Positions 44,355-53,826 are shown, counted from the first letter of the stretch. The stretch: DNA of 64,000 bases from Lactobacillaceae bacterium L1_55_11 (GCA_029433155.1 JAQYTT010000004.1:1-64000); one strand, 5' to 3'. A program made the numbers and translations. Notes: a model not told the origin generated them from the sequence alone.

Positions 44355-44879
44355 TTTTCTTCCCGTTTAACTGGACCAATTTAACCTAAAATAATTACCT
44401 GAGTTATCCACAGTTTTCCACAAGGATATCCTTCATTAGTCCCCGCTCAGGCCAATAATTACGCGGTTATGCCAAGTTGATTCTCCCTTATCCACATTTT
44501 CTGGTAATAAGTCCCGATTTTGTGGATAAGTAGAAGGGCCCAACCACTAGTCTTGACCCCTAAATGGATTTTATTAAGCACTTTATCCACATTTTTATGC
44601 ACAGCTGTGCATAAGCACATTTGTTCGTCCTCACAAGCGGCCAACTTGTTCGTCTTTGCAAAGGGCTAATCAGGCAAAACCGCTCAGTAGGCAGTTCTTA
44701 ATAATATCTTAAAATTTATTTCCGAATAAGGGACTAATAAGCGCTAAATTTGTTCCCAGTTCAGGGTTGCTAGGCGAACAAAGTTTCTATTTTCAGGCCC
44801 TAATTTTGACTGTGAAAACGGTCCCCATGGCCCCCTTATTCCAAGGAACAACTATACCAAAAAAAATAACGGCAAAGCG
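44355..44879. other. Intergenic region with DnaA-box cluster and AT-rich tract
   Basis: 525 bp without a credible gene. It contains seven DnaA boxes between 44404 and 44614, and an AT-rich tract with TTAATAATATCTTAAAATTT around 44697-44716. Weak htrA terminator at the right end. Confidence 0.8.
44404..44614. other. Cluster of DnaA boxes
   Basis: Plus strand TTATCCACA at 44404-44412, 44488-44496 and 44583-44591, TTATGCACA at 44595-44603, and TTTTCCACA (one mismatch) at 44414-44422. Minus strand TTATCCACA at 44521-44529 and TTATGCACA at 44606-44614. Six perfect matches to TTATNCACA in 211 bp is far above chance and comparable to an origin or a DnaA-titrating locus. Confidence 0.85.
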
Positions 44880-44884
44880 TTAGT
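44858..44884 (-). terminator. Weak terminator of htrA
   Basis: TAACG/CGTTA 5-bp stem followed by eight T on the minus strand. It overlaps the htrA stop. Confidence 0.5.
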
Positions 44885-46016
44885 TTTTGAGTTCTTGATT
44901 CAGTTTTACGGTAGCAGTCTTCTTGGCACCGTTGTGGTAATAGGTAATCCTAACGCTATCACCGACACTGTGCTTGTAGAGGTTCTCCCGCAGGTCAGCC
45001 TCAGACAGCACCTGCTTACCATCAATGCCAACAATAACATCGTAGTGGGCCAAGCCGGACCGACTGGCAGGACTACCATCGTTAACCTTCATAACCACGA
45101 CCCCACCACTGACACTGCTTGGCAGCTTCAAGGTCTTGGTCTGCTCGTCCCCAGGGATTTGTGACAGGTTAACCATCTCAATGCCCAGGGCTGGCCGCGT
45201 AATCTTACCGTCCTTAACCAACTTGTTAACGACATCGACAACTTGGTCGGAAGGAATGGCAAAACCAATCCCTTCCACCGAGGCCCCGGACTCAGAAGAT
45301 GACAGCTTCATCGAGTTAATCCCAATCACCTGACCGGCAAAGTTGATTAGCGGACCGCCCGAGTTTCCCGGGTTAATGGCGGCATCAGTCTGAATCACGG
45401 TCGACCCGATGCCAGTTTGACTGTTATCATTGGCCGCCGAAACTAGCCGCTTGGTGGCCGAAATGATTCCCTCAGTTAGCGTTGACGCATATTCAGATCC
45501 CAGTGGAGACCCGATGGCTAAGACCTTTTGACCCACGGCAATCTTACTGGAATCCCCAAAGGAGGCCGTGTCAGTTAGGTCAGCTGCATTAACCTTGAGG
45601 ACGGCCAAATCAGTTAGCGCATCACTCCCGACCACGGTCGCGTTCACAGTCTTACCGGCATGGGTAATGACCTGGAGCTTGCTAGCCCCGGAGATAACGT
45701 GGTTGTTGGTGACAATGAAGGTTGCCCCATCAGCCCGTTTGTAGGCCACCCCGGATCCTTCTGAGGACTCCTGGAAGTTGTTACTTGATACCTGTTTAAA
45801 GTTCAGCACGGAAACCACGGCATTAGCGACCTTGTTATAGGCCGTTGTCGCCGTATCACCACTTGGAATTTTAGCTGAATTCACCGACTTAACCCGCACT
45901 GGGCTGTTATTACTTTGGTAGTTGTCCCAGATCTGCTGGCCAACTAAGACCCCGCCCCCGCCAATCAAACCGGCGGCAGCCCCAATGGCCATGGTATTGG
46001 TTAAAGTAGTTTTCAT
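44880..46016 (-). CDS. htrA: Membrane-anchored serine protease HtrA/DegP type
   Basis: Degrades misfolded proteins outside the membrane and is typically induced by stress. The 378 residues have an N-terminal anchor helix (MAIGAAAGLIGGGGVLVG), a trypsin-like domain with His in IVTNNHVISG, Asp in LTDLAVL and Ser in NPGNSGGPL, then one PDZ domain (about 280-370). GGAG is 10 nt before the ATG. Its own promoter (46049-46076) lies in the 67-nt gap after yycI. Confidence 0.95.
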   Translation of the reverse strand: MKTTLTNTMAIGAAAGLIGGGGVLVGQQIWDNYQSNNSPVRVKSVNSAKIPSGDTATTAYNKVANAVVSVLNFKQVSSNNFQESSEGSGVAYKRADGATFIVTNNHVISGASKLQVITHAGKTVNATVVGSDALTDLAVLKVNAADLTDTASFGDSSKIAVGQKVLAIGSPLGSEYASTLTEGIISATKRLVSAANDNSQTGIGSTVIQTDAAINPGNSGGPLINFAGQVIGINSMKLSSSESGASVEGIGFAIPSDQVVDVVNKLVKDGKITRPALGIEMVNLSQIPGDEQTKTLKLPSSVSGGVVVMKVNDGSPASRSGLAHYDVIVGIDGKQVLSEADLRENLYKHSVGDSVRITYYHNGAKKTATVKLNQELKN

Positions 46017-46048
46017 GGTTACTTAACTCCGCGCATCTAGTTGTTCGT

Positions 46049-46076
46049 ATTATAGTCGTCTGGGATTAAGTTTACA
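46049..46076 (-). promoter_or_regulatory. Promoter of htrA
   Basis: TGTAAA (46071-46076), 16 nt, TATAAT (46049-46054) on the minus strand. TGTAAA resembles half of a WalR box, but no second half was found 5 nt away. Confidence 0.55.
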
Positions 46077-46083
46077 TTAAAGC

Positions 46084-46863
46084 TTAACTGACCTGCTCCC
46101 CAGTAAAGGCGTTCACCTTGAGCAGGCTCTTGTCCCCATTTTTATTGGTGTTCAAAAATAACCAAACCGGCTGGTAAATGTCCTTGCCATCATAGTGGTC
46201 GGCCACATCGTAACCCAGCTCCCCGGTCGAAAGCTTATCACCACTGTTTAAGACATTGTAACGGTACAGGTCTTCGATGGCCGCCTGCTCGGAAATCGTA
46301 TCTTCACTCTCCCGCAGCCGCTCAACAGCACTTAAACGGTGTTGAACCACGGTCCCCTGGTGGCTAGTTCGATCATAAGTCACTTCCAAGAGACCGGTCT
46401 TAGCTAAGACGGGCCACCCCAGGGCCGTCTGGCTGTAAGCAGCATAGGTCTGGCCACCGTGGACGTCCTTAGCCTGACTGAGTAAGTGGTTATACTGATA
46501 ACCCCACTTCTCAATCTCAGCCCGGTAGTAGCTATCGCCACTCTCCAGGCTGCCACGACCATCCCCACGGAAGTTCAGGTTTAAGGCCCCGTCCTTAATA
46601 TTATAGTTAAGCATTCCACCGTAGAGCCTGGCCGAACCACTCAGGTTGGTATCCGATTCGGCCGCCATGTAACTCATCTCATAGGTCTTTTGGCTGACCC
46701 GGGGCAGGGTAATATTTTGCTTTTTCATTTCCTGGATAATGTCAGAACTAGGCGCATTCACGTCGACATTATTCTGGAAACCTTGCTGCCAGGAAACATA
46801 CAAAAAGAGGTCAAGGGCGACAAAGAGCCCCAGCATTAAAATCAGCATTCGCTTGAATTGCAT
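46084..46863 (-). CDS. yycI: WalK regulatory protein YycI
   Basis: Membrane-anchored extracellular protein that, with YycH, modulates the WalK kinase. The 259 residues have one N-terminal helix (RMLILMLGLFVALDLFLYV) and an outside domain with the family-like KQNITLPRVSQKTYEMSY segment. AAGGAGG precedes the ATG. It starts 16 nt after yycH. The metallo-hydrolase gene walJ (yycJ), usual next gene in many Firmicutes, is missing. Confidence 0.9.
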   Translation of the reverse strand: MQFKRMLILMLGLFVALDLFLYVSWQQGFQNNVDVNAPSSDIIQEMKKQNITLPRVSQKTYEMSYMAAESDTNLSGSARLYGGMLNYNIKDGALNLNFRGDGRGSLESGDSYYRAEIEKWGYQYNHLLSQAKDVHGGQTYAAYSQTALGWPVLAKTGLLEVTYDRTSHQGTVVQHRLSAVERLRESEDTISEQAAIEDLYRYNVLNSGDKLSTGELGYDVADHYDGKDIYQPVWLFLNTNKNGDKSLLKVNAFTGEQVS

Positions 46864-46879
46864 GCGTCAGACCTCCTTT

Positions 46880-48163
46880 CTAATGGCTGGCATGGGTCTG
46901 ATCCAGGAACTGGGCCAGGGTGTACCAGTGCTGGTCGTTACCAGCCACCATCCAAACTGGCTTCAGCTCAACCACACCGTCCCCGAGATCCTGCCAGTGA
47001 TAAGCCATGGTTAGTTGCTGGTAATTGCTGCCTTGACCCGCCTTATCGAGCTGGGAAGCAACTGTATCAGTACTAGGCAGGGTAACCTTTTGTTGGTCAC
47101 TAGGCAGGGGCAGCCCCAGGGTCGTCAGACGGTAGGTCGCCGTGATGGCAGCATCCTTGGTATTCAGAGCGACCGTGGCCGCGGCCTGGTCTCCATCGTA
47201 GAAAACCGGCACCTGGTCGATATAGGTCCTAAAATCAAAGGCCATCCCGTTTTGCCGGGATTCAAAGAAGCTGACCTTAGGTAGAATCTGCTTAAAGAGT
47301 TTCAGTTGGTCAGCCGCCGTATCCAAGCGTTGTTGGTAAGAACTCAGCCCAGCCCCCGGCAGGTGGTCCTGGAAGGTCAGGAGCTGGTGAACACTGTCGT
47401 AGGTAGTCTTTTGACCGCCGTACTTGTGAACATACTCGGTACCACTCTCAATTTGGCGGGTTGTAAACTGGCTGGCCGTTCCCAGCAGCTGGGCGTTGAA
47501 CTGATCAACATTACCCTGCTGAGACCGGTAAACGTAGGTCTTTAAGCGAATTTCCTTGGGCAAACTCACCATTAGCTGGTTGTTTAATTTTTTAAATTCA
47601 GCCGGATACTCGTTCCCTAAATGCTGGGACAGGCGCTGGGCCTTGGCGTAGTCAAAGGAACGGAAGCCCACCGTGGTCACCGTTTGGTGGCGACTATCAA
47701 TAAATTGGGCCACGTGCCCGTGTTTTAGGGGCAGGACCACGTAGTCAAAGTTAAAACCCTTACTCAGGTTGGACCCACTAATCTTGGTAAAGTACTTGAC
47801 CGGCACCAGGTCCGCATAGCGAAGAACCATGGTATCTGGCGTCTTTAACTTATTATCAAGGGTGCTAGTACTGACCGTGGTCACTTTACCGTTGGCCAGG
47901 TCGGCGGTATTGAGCAACTGATTAACCGCCTTTAGATTGTGGGCACTGATTCCCTGAACTAAGTCGGTGTTCCCCTTACTATCATTAACCAGGTACTGGG
48001 CAGCCCAGAAGGCCTGGGGCGTAGTGACCTGATCACTGCCACGATTTGGGAGGGCCCGGCTACCCGAAGCTTTGAAAACGGCGGCAGTCAAAACGATGGA
48101 GACCAGGATACTCAGAAGCAGCAGTAAGCGGATGAGGCGTAATTGCCAGTTATCCTTCTTCAT
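46880..48163 (-). CDS. yycH: WalK regulatory protein YycH
   Basis: Partner of YycI and WalK at the membrane. 427 residues with a single N-terminal helix (LIRLLLLLSILVSIVLTAAV) and a large external domain with strands typical of the family (TPDTMVLRYADLVPVKYF). The ATG at 48163 follows GGGGAGG and overlaps the walK end by 14 nt; the frame continues 7 codons upstream inside walK without a site. Membrane-linked regulators here stay coupled to walK expression. Confidence 0.9.
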   Translation of the reverse strand: MKKDNWQLRLIRLLLLLSILVSIVLTAAVFKASGSRALPNRGSDQVTTPQAFWAAQYLVNDSKGNTDLVQGISAHNLKAVNQLLNTADLANGKVTTVSTSTLDNKLKTPDTMVLRYADLVPVKYFTKISGSNLSKGFNFDYVVLPLKHGHVAQFIDSRHQTVTTVGFRSFDYAKAQRLSQHLGNEYPAEFKKLNNQLMVSLPKEIRLKTYVYRSQQGNVDQFNAQLLGTASQFTTRQIESGTEYVHKYGGQKTTYDSVHQLLTFQDHLPGAGLSSYQQRLDTAADQLKLFKQILPKVSFFESRQNGMAFDFRTYIDQVPVFYDGDQAAATVALNTKDAAITATYRLTTLGLPLPSDQQKVTLPSTDTVASQLDKAGQGSNYQQLTMAYHWQDLGDGVVELKPVWMVAGNDQHWYTLAQFLDQTHASH

Positions 48164-50027
48164 TCCAGTCCTCCCCTGCGTCAATCAAATCATCATCAAC
48201 AATTTTCAGGGCAATGTAGAAGGTCGAACCTTGGTTTTCAACCGATTCCACCCAAATGCGACCGTTGAAGCGTTCGACCATTTCCTTGGAAATAGCCAAG
48301 CCCAAACCAGTCCCACCTTGACGGCGGGACCGGGACTTGTCCACCCGGAAGAAACGGTTGAAGACGTTCTCCAAATCCTTGGCTGGAATACCCAGCCCCT
48401 GGTCGCTAATGCTAATAATGGCTTCCTGCCCGACCCGCTTGAGGGTGACGGTAATCGTGCCACCATCAGGCGAATACTTAAGGGCATTGTTCATCAGGTT
48501 ATCGAGAACCTGGGTGAACTTGTCGGGGTCAACTTCAACCCAGATATCTTCGTTAGCAAACTTACGGACAATCCGATACGGCTTGCCTGGGCACTGACCA
48601 TCGGCGGCCTGGTTTTCCAAAATCATGTCAAAGCGGTCGAGGACAAAGCCAAATAGAGAATTCAGGTTCACTAGCTCGGAGCGAACTTCCATGGTTCCCT
48701 GGTCCAGGCGGGATAACTCTAGCAGATCGTTAATCATCCGACTCATCCGCTCGGTTTCATCCTGGACCACGGCCAGGAAGTTCTGGGCCATTCGTTTATC
48801 ATCAACGGCACCATCGGCAAGGGCATCCACGTAAGAACGCACCGACGTCAGCGGGGTCCGCAACTCGTGGGACACGTTAGAAACAAACATCCGCCGCTCG
48901 GCGTCAATCTTTTCCTGCTCGGTGATATCGTGGAGGACCATGACAATTCCGCTAATTAGGCCGGATTTACGGCGAATCAAAGAAACGTAGGCCTGAACAA
49001 TTAGGTCCCGGCCGCCGCTAGATAGGTTAATTTGAAAGTCGGTCTGGTCATCTAAGAGATCAGCCAGGGTTTTCTCGCCTGATAGACCCAGAATCTCAAT
49101 AATACTGTGATTAAGGGCCTTTTGCGGGTTAATCCCGATGAATTTGGCGGCCGACTGGTTAATAATGGTGATCTGCCCCTGGCGGTTGGCCAGCAGGACC
49201 CCATCGGCCATATGCGTTAGCACCGAAGTTAACCGGTTTCGTTCGGCATTGACCGTTTCGGTTGAATCTTCAATGCGCTGAGACAGTTCGTTCACCGAGC
49301 GTCCCAACTGACCCAATTCATCACTACCAAAAATGTGGTTAACGGTCGTATAATCCCCGGCCGCAATCCGGGTTGTCTGCTTGTTAATAATTTCAATCGG
49401 GCGGGTAATCGTGCGGGCCAGGAACAGAGCCAGCAAAATACTAGCCATCAGGGCAATCAGTCCGGCAATGATAAAGAGCCACATGATCTTGTTGATGTTT
49501 TCATAAACCCGTTTGAGGCTGGCATCGACGATGGCGACCCCAATCACTTCCCGGCCGTTGCCCTTGGTCGTAATCTCCAGGGGCGTCGTCATGATTTCCT
49601 GACGTTCACTGTCCTTGCTGACGTTACGCGTCTTTAAATAGTTCGGGTCATTGGCCAGGGCCTTTAGGGCATTGGTATCTTCTGTTTTTTGGCCCCGGGT
49701 CTGCTGGCCATCAACCAGGCTACCGCGAATATTGCCGGACTTGTCAATAATCTGGACGTTTTGAATGACGTTGTTATTATAGCCGGCTAAGATTTCTTGG
49801 ATTTTGTCATTGCCGGCAGAGGTATCTGGGTCTTCTAGGGCCTGCTTAACCCGGTCAGTCACATACTTAGGCAAGGTAATCTGATCCTGGAAGGCAATCA
49901 GGTCCTGGCGCTCCATTTGGTGCACGAAAAAGACACCCAAGGATTCGAGTGTAAACAGCAGAAACATCACGAACACAAGGGCGATTCGAAAACGGATAGA
50001 TTGGACAAACTTTGTAATGACTTCCAT
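48150..50027 (-). CDS. walK: Sensor histidine kinase WalK (YycG)
   Basis: Essential kinase of the cell-wall homeostasis two-component system. 625 residues: TM helix 1 (about 12-32), an extracellular sensor (about 35-180), TM2 (about 183-205), HAMP (about 205-255), PAS (about 265-365), HisKA with the phospho-His in VSNVSHELRTPL near 385, and an ATPase domain with DQGLGIPA and GTGLGLAI. It phosphorylates WalR. The ribosome-binding site is weak. Overlap with yycH suggests coupled translation. Confidence 0.97.
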   Translation of the reverse strand: MEVITKFVQSIRFRIALVFVMFLLFTLESLGVFFVHQMERQDLIAFQDQITLPKYVTDRVKQALEDPDTSAGNDKIQEILAGYNNNVIQNVQIIDKSGNIRGSLVDGQQTRGQKTEDTNALKALANDPNYLKTRNVSKDSERQEIMTTPLEITTKGNGREVIGVAIVDASLKRVYENINKIMWLFIIAGLIALMASILLALFLARTITRPIEIINKQTTRIAAGDYTTVNHIFGSDELGQLGRSVNELSQRIEDSTETVNAERNRLTSVLTHMADGVLLANRQGQITIINQSAAKFIGINPQKALNHSIIEILGLSGEKTLADLLDDQTDFQINLSSGGRDLIVQAYVSLIRRKSGLISGIVMVLHDITEQEKIDAERRMFVSNVSHELRTPLTSVRSYVDALADGAVDDKRMAQNFLAVVQDETERMSRMINDLLELSRLDQGTMEVRSELVNLNSLFGFVLDRFDMILENQAADGQCPGKPYRIVRKFANEDIWVEVDPDKFTQVLDNLMNNALKYSPDGGTITVTLKRVGQEAIISISDQGLGIPAKDLENVFNRFFRVDKSRSRRQGGTGLGLAISKEMVERFNGRIWVESVENQGSTFYIALKIVDDDLIDAGEDWNEEG

Positions 50028-50090
50028 AGTTTGAATCCCAACTGACTGAATGGCTCCGCCTAGTCACTTAGACCAAACGGAAAGCAACGC

Positions 50091-50801
50091 TTATGAATCT
50101 TCAGAAGCGCGCAAGTAGTAACCAACCCCACGACGGGTTACCAGCCAAGTTGGATGGCTAGAGTTATCTTCAATCTTTTCACGAAGACGACGAACGGTCA
50201 CATCAACCGTGCGGACATCCCCGAAGTAGTCATAACCCCAAACCTGCTGGAGCAGGTGCTCACGAGTCATCACCTGGCCAATGTGTTGGGCCAGGTAGAA
50301 GAGCAGCTCGAACTCACGATGGGTCAGTTCAATGTCTTGACCACCCTTAGAAACCATGTAGGCCTGAGAATGAATCGTCAAATCACCCAAGACAATGTCT
50401 TCGGTGCTAACCACTGGCTCGTCAGGGTTAGGCGAAACTACCCGCCGGCTCCGTAAATTAGCCTTGACCCGGGCTACTAGTTCCCGGTTAGAAAATGGCT
50501 TGGTGACATAGTCATCGGCTCCCATTTCCAGTCCCAGGACCTTGTCAATTTCGCTGTCCTTGGCCGTTACCATGATAATTGGTGTCTCGTTCTTTGAGCG
50601 AATTTGCCGCAAAACTTCAATACCATCCACCTCTGGCAGCATCTGATCCAAGAGGACCAGGTCCGGGTTTTCTTCGTTATATAAGTCCAAGGCCTCCTGC
50701 CCATCGGCAGCAGTAATGACATCGTAGCCTTCCTTGGTTAGATTAAATTTAATAATGTCTGAGATAGGTTTTTCATCATCGACGACTAAAATTTTATTCA
50801 T
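50091..50801 (-). CDS. walR: Response regulator WalR (YycF)
   Basis: OmpR-type regulator of wall-hydrolase genes; binds TGTWAH-N5-TGTWAH sites. 236 residues: receiver domain with [10 protein letters not shown] near 6-15 and the phospho-acceptor Asp in [10 protein letters not shown], then a winged helix ending [12 protein letters not shown] and [14 protein letters not shown] precedes the ATG at 50801; the frame is open for 7 more codons without a site. First gene of walRK-yycHI. Confidence 0.97.
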   Translation of the reverse strand: MNKILVVDDEKPISDIIKFNLTKEGYDVITAADGQEALDLYNEENPDLVLLDQMLPEVDGIEVLRQIRSKNETPIIMVTAKDSEIDKVLGLEMGADDYVTKPFSNRELVARVKANLRSRRVVSPNPDEPVVSTEDIVLGDLTIHSQAYMVSKGGQDIELTHREFELLFYLAQHIGQVMTREHLLQQVWGYDYFGDVRTVDVTVRRLREKIEDNSSHPTWLVTRRGVGYYLRASEDS

Positions 50802-50857
50802 ATCTACTCCTATTTCACCCAATTACTCACAATAAGTATAACATACCGGCCCTGTAC

Positions 50858-50897
50858 ACACGCAAAAAAGCCGTCAACCATGGGCTGACGGCCTTGC
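50858..50897 (-). terminator. Terminator of prs
   Basis: GGCCGTCA/TGACGGC stem followed by T6 on the minus strand, just before the walR promoter region. Confidence 0.88.
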
Positions 50898-50909
50898 TTT
50901 GTCTGTTTA

Positions 50910-51893
50910 TTATGGGCGGTTGCGCCGGTGAAAGCGGTGCTTGAACAAGGGACTAATAGCCTCATTCATACTAATCCGCCGAATAGCTTCTCCAATTAGC
51001 TCGCCAACTGAAACAATCTCTAGGTTCGGGAACTTCTTGCTTTCAGGCAAGTTGATGGAGTCGGTCACAATCACCTTGGTAAAGTCTGAGTTACTGAGGC
51101 GCTCCACGGCCGGTCCAGAGAAGACCGCGTGGGAAGCTGCTACGTAAACTTCCTTGGCCCCGTGCTCCATGACTAGGCGACCACCTTGGGTAATCGTCCC
51201 AGCCGTATCGATGATGTCATCGACCATGATAGCCGTCTTACCGCGGACATCCCCGACAATGCTGCCGACTTCCGCCACGTTAGGCCGTGGCCGGCGCTTA
51301 TCAATCACTGCAACCGGTGCTTCTAAGCCGAGCATGTTGTTCAGGTTCCGGGCCCGGGTCATGCCACCGTGGTCGGGTGAAACCACCACAGCGTTCTTCT
51401 TATCGGCAATGCCTGCTTCAATCAGGTAATCAGCCAGGAGCGGTGCCCCCTGCAGGTGATCCATAGGGATATCAAAGAATCCCTGAATTTGAGCAGCGTG
51501 CAGGTCCAAGGCCATTACCCGGGTCGCCCCGGCCCGTTCGAGCATGTTGGCCACCAACTTGGCCGTAATTGGTTCCCGCGAGCGGGCCTTACGGTCCTGG
51601 CGGGCGTAACCATAGTAAGGCAGGACCACGTTAATCTGATCAGCACTGGCCCGGCGCAGGGCATCAATCATAATCAGCAGTTCCATCAAGTTATCATTCA
51701 CCGGTGAGGAAGTGGGCTGGATGACAAAGACGTCACTACCACGGACACTCTCCTCGATGTTAATTTGAACTTCCCCATCGGCAAAGCGATTCACTGAAAT
51801 ATCACTGAGGGGCACCCCGACTTCGGCAGCAATCTTTTCAGCTAACGGCCGGTTGGCACTCAGTGAAAACAATTTTAACTTTGAATTCGGCAT
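50910..51893 (-). CDS. prs: Ribose-phosphate diphosphokinase (PRPP synthetase)
   Basis: Makes phosphoribosyl pyrophosphate from ribose 5-phosphate and ATP for nucleotide, His and Trp synthesis. 327 residues of class [13 protein letters not shown] near 100-111, [12 protein letters not shown] near 135, and the PRPP loop [11 protein letters not shown] near 222-232. Full length. A TGG-preceded TATAAT (extended -10) lies about 45 nt upstream. Single-gene unit between two terminators. Confidence 0.97.
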   Translation of the reverse strand: MPNSKLKLFSLSANRPLAEKIAAEVGVPLSDISVNRFADGEVQINIEESVRGSDVFVIQPTSSPVNDNLMELLIMIDALRRASADQINVVLPYYGYARQDRKARSREPITAKLVANMLERAGATRVMALDLHAAQIQGFFDIPMDHLQGAPLLADYLIEAGIADKKNAVVVSPDHGGMTRARNLNNMLGLEAPVAVIDKRRPRPNVAEVGSIVGDVRGKTAIMVDDIIDTAGTITQGGRLVMEHGAKEVYVAASHAVFSGPAVERLSNSDFTKVIVTDSINLPESKKFPNLEIVSVGELIGEAIRRISMNEAISPLFKHRFHRRNRP

Positions 51894-51962
51894 ATTGACT
51901 CCAGTTCACCACATTCCCTAGTACTTTATACCCACTTATTATACCAGTAAACCTACCAAAAA

Positions 51963-52000
51963 AAGAACCGGACCAGTAATTTTACCGGTCCGGTTTTCTT
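51963..52000 (-). terminator. Terminator of the ABC exporter gene
   Basis: AACCGGACC/GGTCCGGTT stem followed by T7 on the minus strand. Confidence 0.9.
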
Positions 52001-52012
52001 TCAAAATTTTTA

Positions 52013-53653
52013 TCAGGTATTGACCGTAACGGTCCGTTCGCCTGGAATCGTTAAATCATCGTGGTCAATGTAGACCACTGTCTTGTGCCGGTCCTGGTGC
52101 AGGTAGGCCATCAAGGACATGATGATGTCCTTGGTTTGGACGTCCAGGTCGGAGGTGATTTCATCAAAGAAGTAGAAATCACAGTCAGCAATCAAGGCCC
52201 GGGCAATTGCCAGGCGCTGGCGCTGACCACCGGAGAAGTTGTCCCCGTTTTCAGCCACCTCAGTATCCAGCTGGTTGGGCAGGTCCTGGACAAACCAGTC
52301 CATCTTAACCTTATGCAGGGCATCCCAGATGTCAGCATCCGGTACCTGGTCGGGCTGATCAAAGCCTAAAAGCAGGTTATCCCGGATGGTCCCTGGCAGC
52401 AGGGAGCTGTTTTGGTCAACAAAGGCCAGGTGCTTACGGAAGGTGAAGATATTGACCTCGTTGCGGTCGATGCCGTTGATGTAAAAGTGACCGCGATTGA
52501 GGTCGTACATGCCCGATAGAATCTTTAGGATGGTCGACTTACCACTCCCGTTCTTACCACGGAGACGGACCAGTTCACCAGCACTGATTTTCAGGTGGGG
52601 AATGTAAAGGCCCTGTCCACTTGGATAAGAGAAGGAGCCGTCATCAATTTCAACGGACTCAATTTCCTTAATGTCAATCTGATCCGGCCGGGCAGTTTCA
52701 ATTGGCAAGTTAAAGAGGCGATCCAAGTTCTTAATCACGTCACGAACCTTGGCCATGTTGGTGTAGTTCCCCGTCAAACTGCTGATTGGCGAAATCAACT
52801 GGAAGGTATACATCACATAGGCCACCAGGGCCCCGACGGTCATCGACTTGTTGGCGATCGAGAGACCACCCAGGCCGATAATGGCAAAGAGGGCCATCAT
52901 CATGATGATGTTAACCAAGGGGTTTAGGAGGGCAATTAGGCGGAGCTGCTTTTGCGCCACTCGGTAAATCTTGTCAAAGATTTGGTCCCCGAGCTTAGTC
53001 GTCTTGGGCTCAGCCCCATAAGACTTAATCACGATGTCAGACTGGAGAATGCTAACAGCCATCTGGTTGGCATCGGCGGTTAGCTTTTGGGTCTGGGAGA
53101 AGTAACCCGAAATCTTCCGTGAAATCATGGCCACTAAGAAAGCCAAAATCGGAATTAAGATGATTAGGGTCAGGGTCAACTTGGCGTTGAGATAAACCAG
53201 CATGGCAAAGGATCCCACGATGGTAATCAGACCGGTGATTAATTGGGGCATCGAACTTGAAAGAACTTCGTAAATCAAATTCGTATCATTAACTAAGCGG
53301 CTAGCTAAGATACCCGAAGAGTTTTCGTTGAGGTTTTTATATGAGAAATAATTATAACGTTGCCACAATTTTTCACGGATGTGCCGGACGGCCTGGTTGG
53401 CCACGTTCCCCAGCATGTAGTAAGAGATCACACCGGTCACCAAGTCGAGGACCAGCAGAGTGATTGGCAGGGCAATCGGCAGCCCAGCCCGGTTACCGCT
53501 TAAGAAGCCGTCGACTAGGCCCTTTAGGGTTGAACTAAAAAGCAAGGCGTTTAGGGACGCAAAGACTGTCAAGAATAAGGCGAGGTAGAATTGTTTAAAG
53601 TTTATCCCCGCATATTTTTTAATAAAGGCAATTAAGCCGGATTGGTTTTCCAT
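52013..53653 (-). CDS. Exporter-type ABC transporter (membrane and ATPase domains fused) next to the peptide genes
   Basis: 546 residues. The N-terminal half (about 20-300) has six helices, starting FYLALFLTVFASLNALLF. The ATPase half has Walker A RGKNGSGKST near 369, signature NFSGGQRQR near 472 and Walker B FYFFDEITSD near 499. There is no C39 peptidase domain, so any cargo would be exported without leader cleavage by this protein. It acts as a homodimer by family. It lies directly downstream of three copies of a 40-residue peptide gene, suggesting peptide export or self-protection (inference). No Shine-Dalgarno: TGTTATAAT ends 7 nt before the ATG, so its mRNA is probably leaderless. Confidence 0.9.
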   Translation of the reverse strand: MENQSGLIAFIKKYAGINFKQFYLALFLTVFASLNALLFSSTLKGLVDGFLSGNRAGLPIALPITLLVLDLVTGVISYYMLGNVANQAVRHIREKLWQRYNYFSYKNLNENSSGILASRLVNDTNLIYEVLSSSMPQLITGLITIVGSFAMLVYLNAKLTLTLIILIPILAFLVAMISRKISGYFSQTQKLTADANQMAVSILQSDIVIKSYGAEPKTTKLGDQIFDKIYRVAQKQLRLIALLNPLVNIIMMMALFAIIGLGGLSIANKSMTVGALVAYVMYTFQLISPISSLTGNYTNMAKVRDVIKNLDRLFNLPIETARPDQIDIKEIESVEIDDGSFSYPSGQGLYIPHLKISAGELVRLRGKNGSGKSTILKILSGMYDLNRGHFYINGIDRNEVNIFTFRKHLAFVDQNSSLLPGTIRDNLLLGFDQPDQVPDADIWDALHKVKMDWFVQDLPNQLDTEVAENGDNFSGGQRQRLAIARALIADCDFYFFDEITSDLDVQTKDIIMSLMAYLHQDRHKTVVYIDHDDLTIPGERTVTVNT

Positions 53654-53660
53654 ACTATGT

Positions 53661-53680
53661 ATTATAACAGGTCAGACCTG
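53661..53680 (-). promoter_or_regulatory. Leaderless promoter and palindromic operator of the ABC exporter
   Basis: Extended -10 TGTTATAAT (TATAAT at 53661-53666) on the minus strand, 7 nt from the start codon. A perfect palindrome CAGGTC-A-GACCTG (53668-53680) sits immediately upstream in the -35/-10 spacer. Its core GGTCWGACC is shared with the gntR promoter at 58890-58902. Confidence 0.65.
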
Positions 53681-53694
53681 CTTTGAGTTTTCCC

Positions 53695-53726
53695 GTGCTA
53701 GCCTTAGGCCTGAGCCTTGCTAGCAC
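53695..53726. promoter_or_regulatory. 32-bp nested palindrome upstream of the exporter
   Basis: GTGCTAGC (53695-53702) and GCTAGCAC (53719-53726) are perfect complements, with an inner GGC/GCC pair around TCAG. No T-run follows, so it is more likely an operator or a recombination-type site than a terminator. Confidence 0.55.
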
Positions 53727-53757
53727 TGATTAAGTAAGTTAACAGGAGCGTAATTAT

Positions 53758-53800
53758 TTCAATAAAAAAAACTAACACCCGAGGGCGCTAGTTCTTTTAT
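53758..53800 (-). terminator. Terminator of peptide gene 1
   Basis: ACTAGCGCCC with GGGTGTTAGT forms a near-perfect stem with two mismatched positions, then eight T on the minus strand. Confidence 0.8.
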
Positions 53801-53826
53801 GAAGGTTCAAATCAAGAAAGTAAATC

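Noticed and set aside
44404-44614. Calling this the chromosomal origin outright
   Set aside because: dnaA and dnaN are not in the window and strand bias does not change sign here; gene order suggests an origin beyond the right edge.
44459-44644. A 61-codon minus-strand frame between rlmH and htrA
   Set aside because: No ribosome-binding site, and its sequence is explained by overlapping DnaA boxes.
48072-48656. A 194-codon plus-strand frame across walK and yycH
   Set aside because: Antisense to the kinase ATPase domain, product without any recognisable domain.
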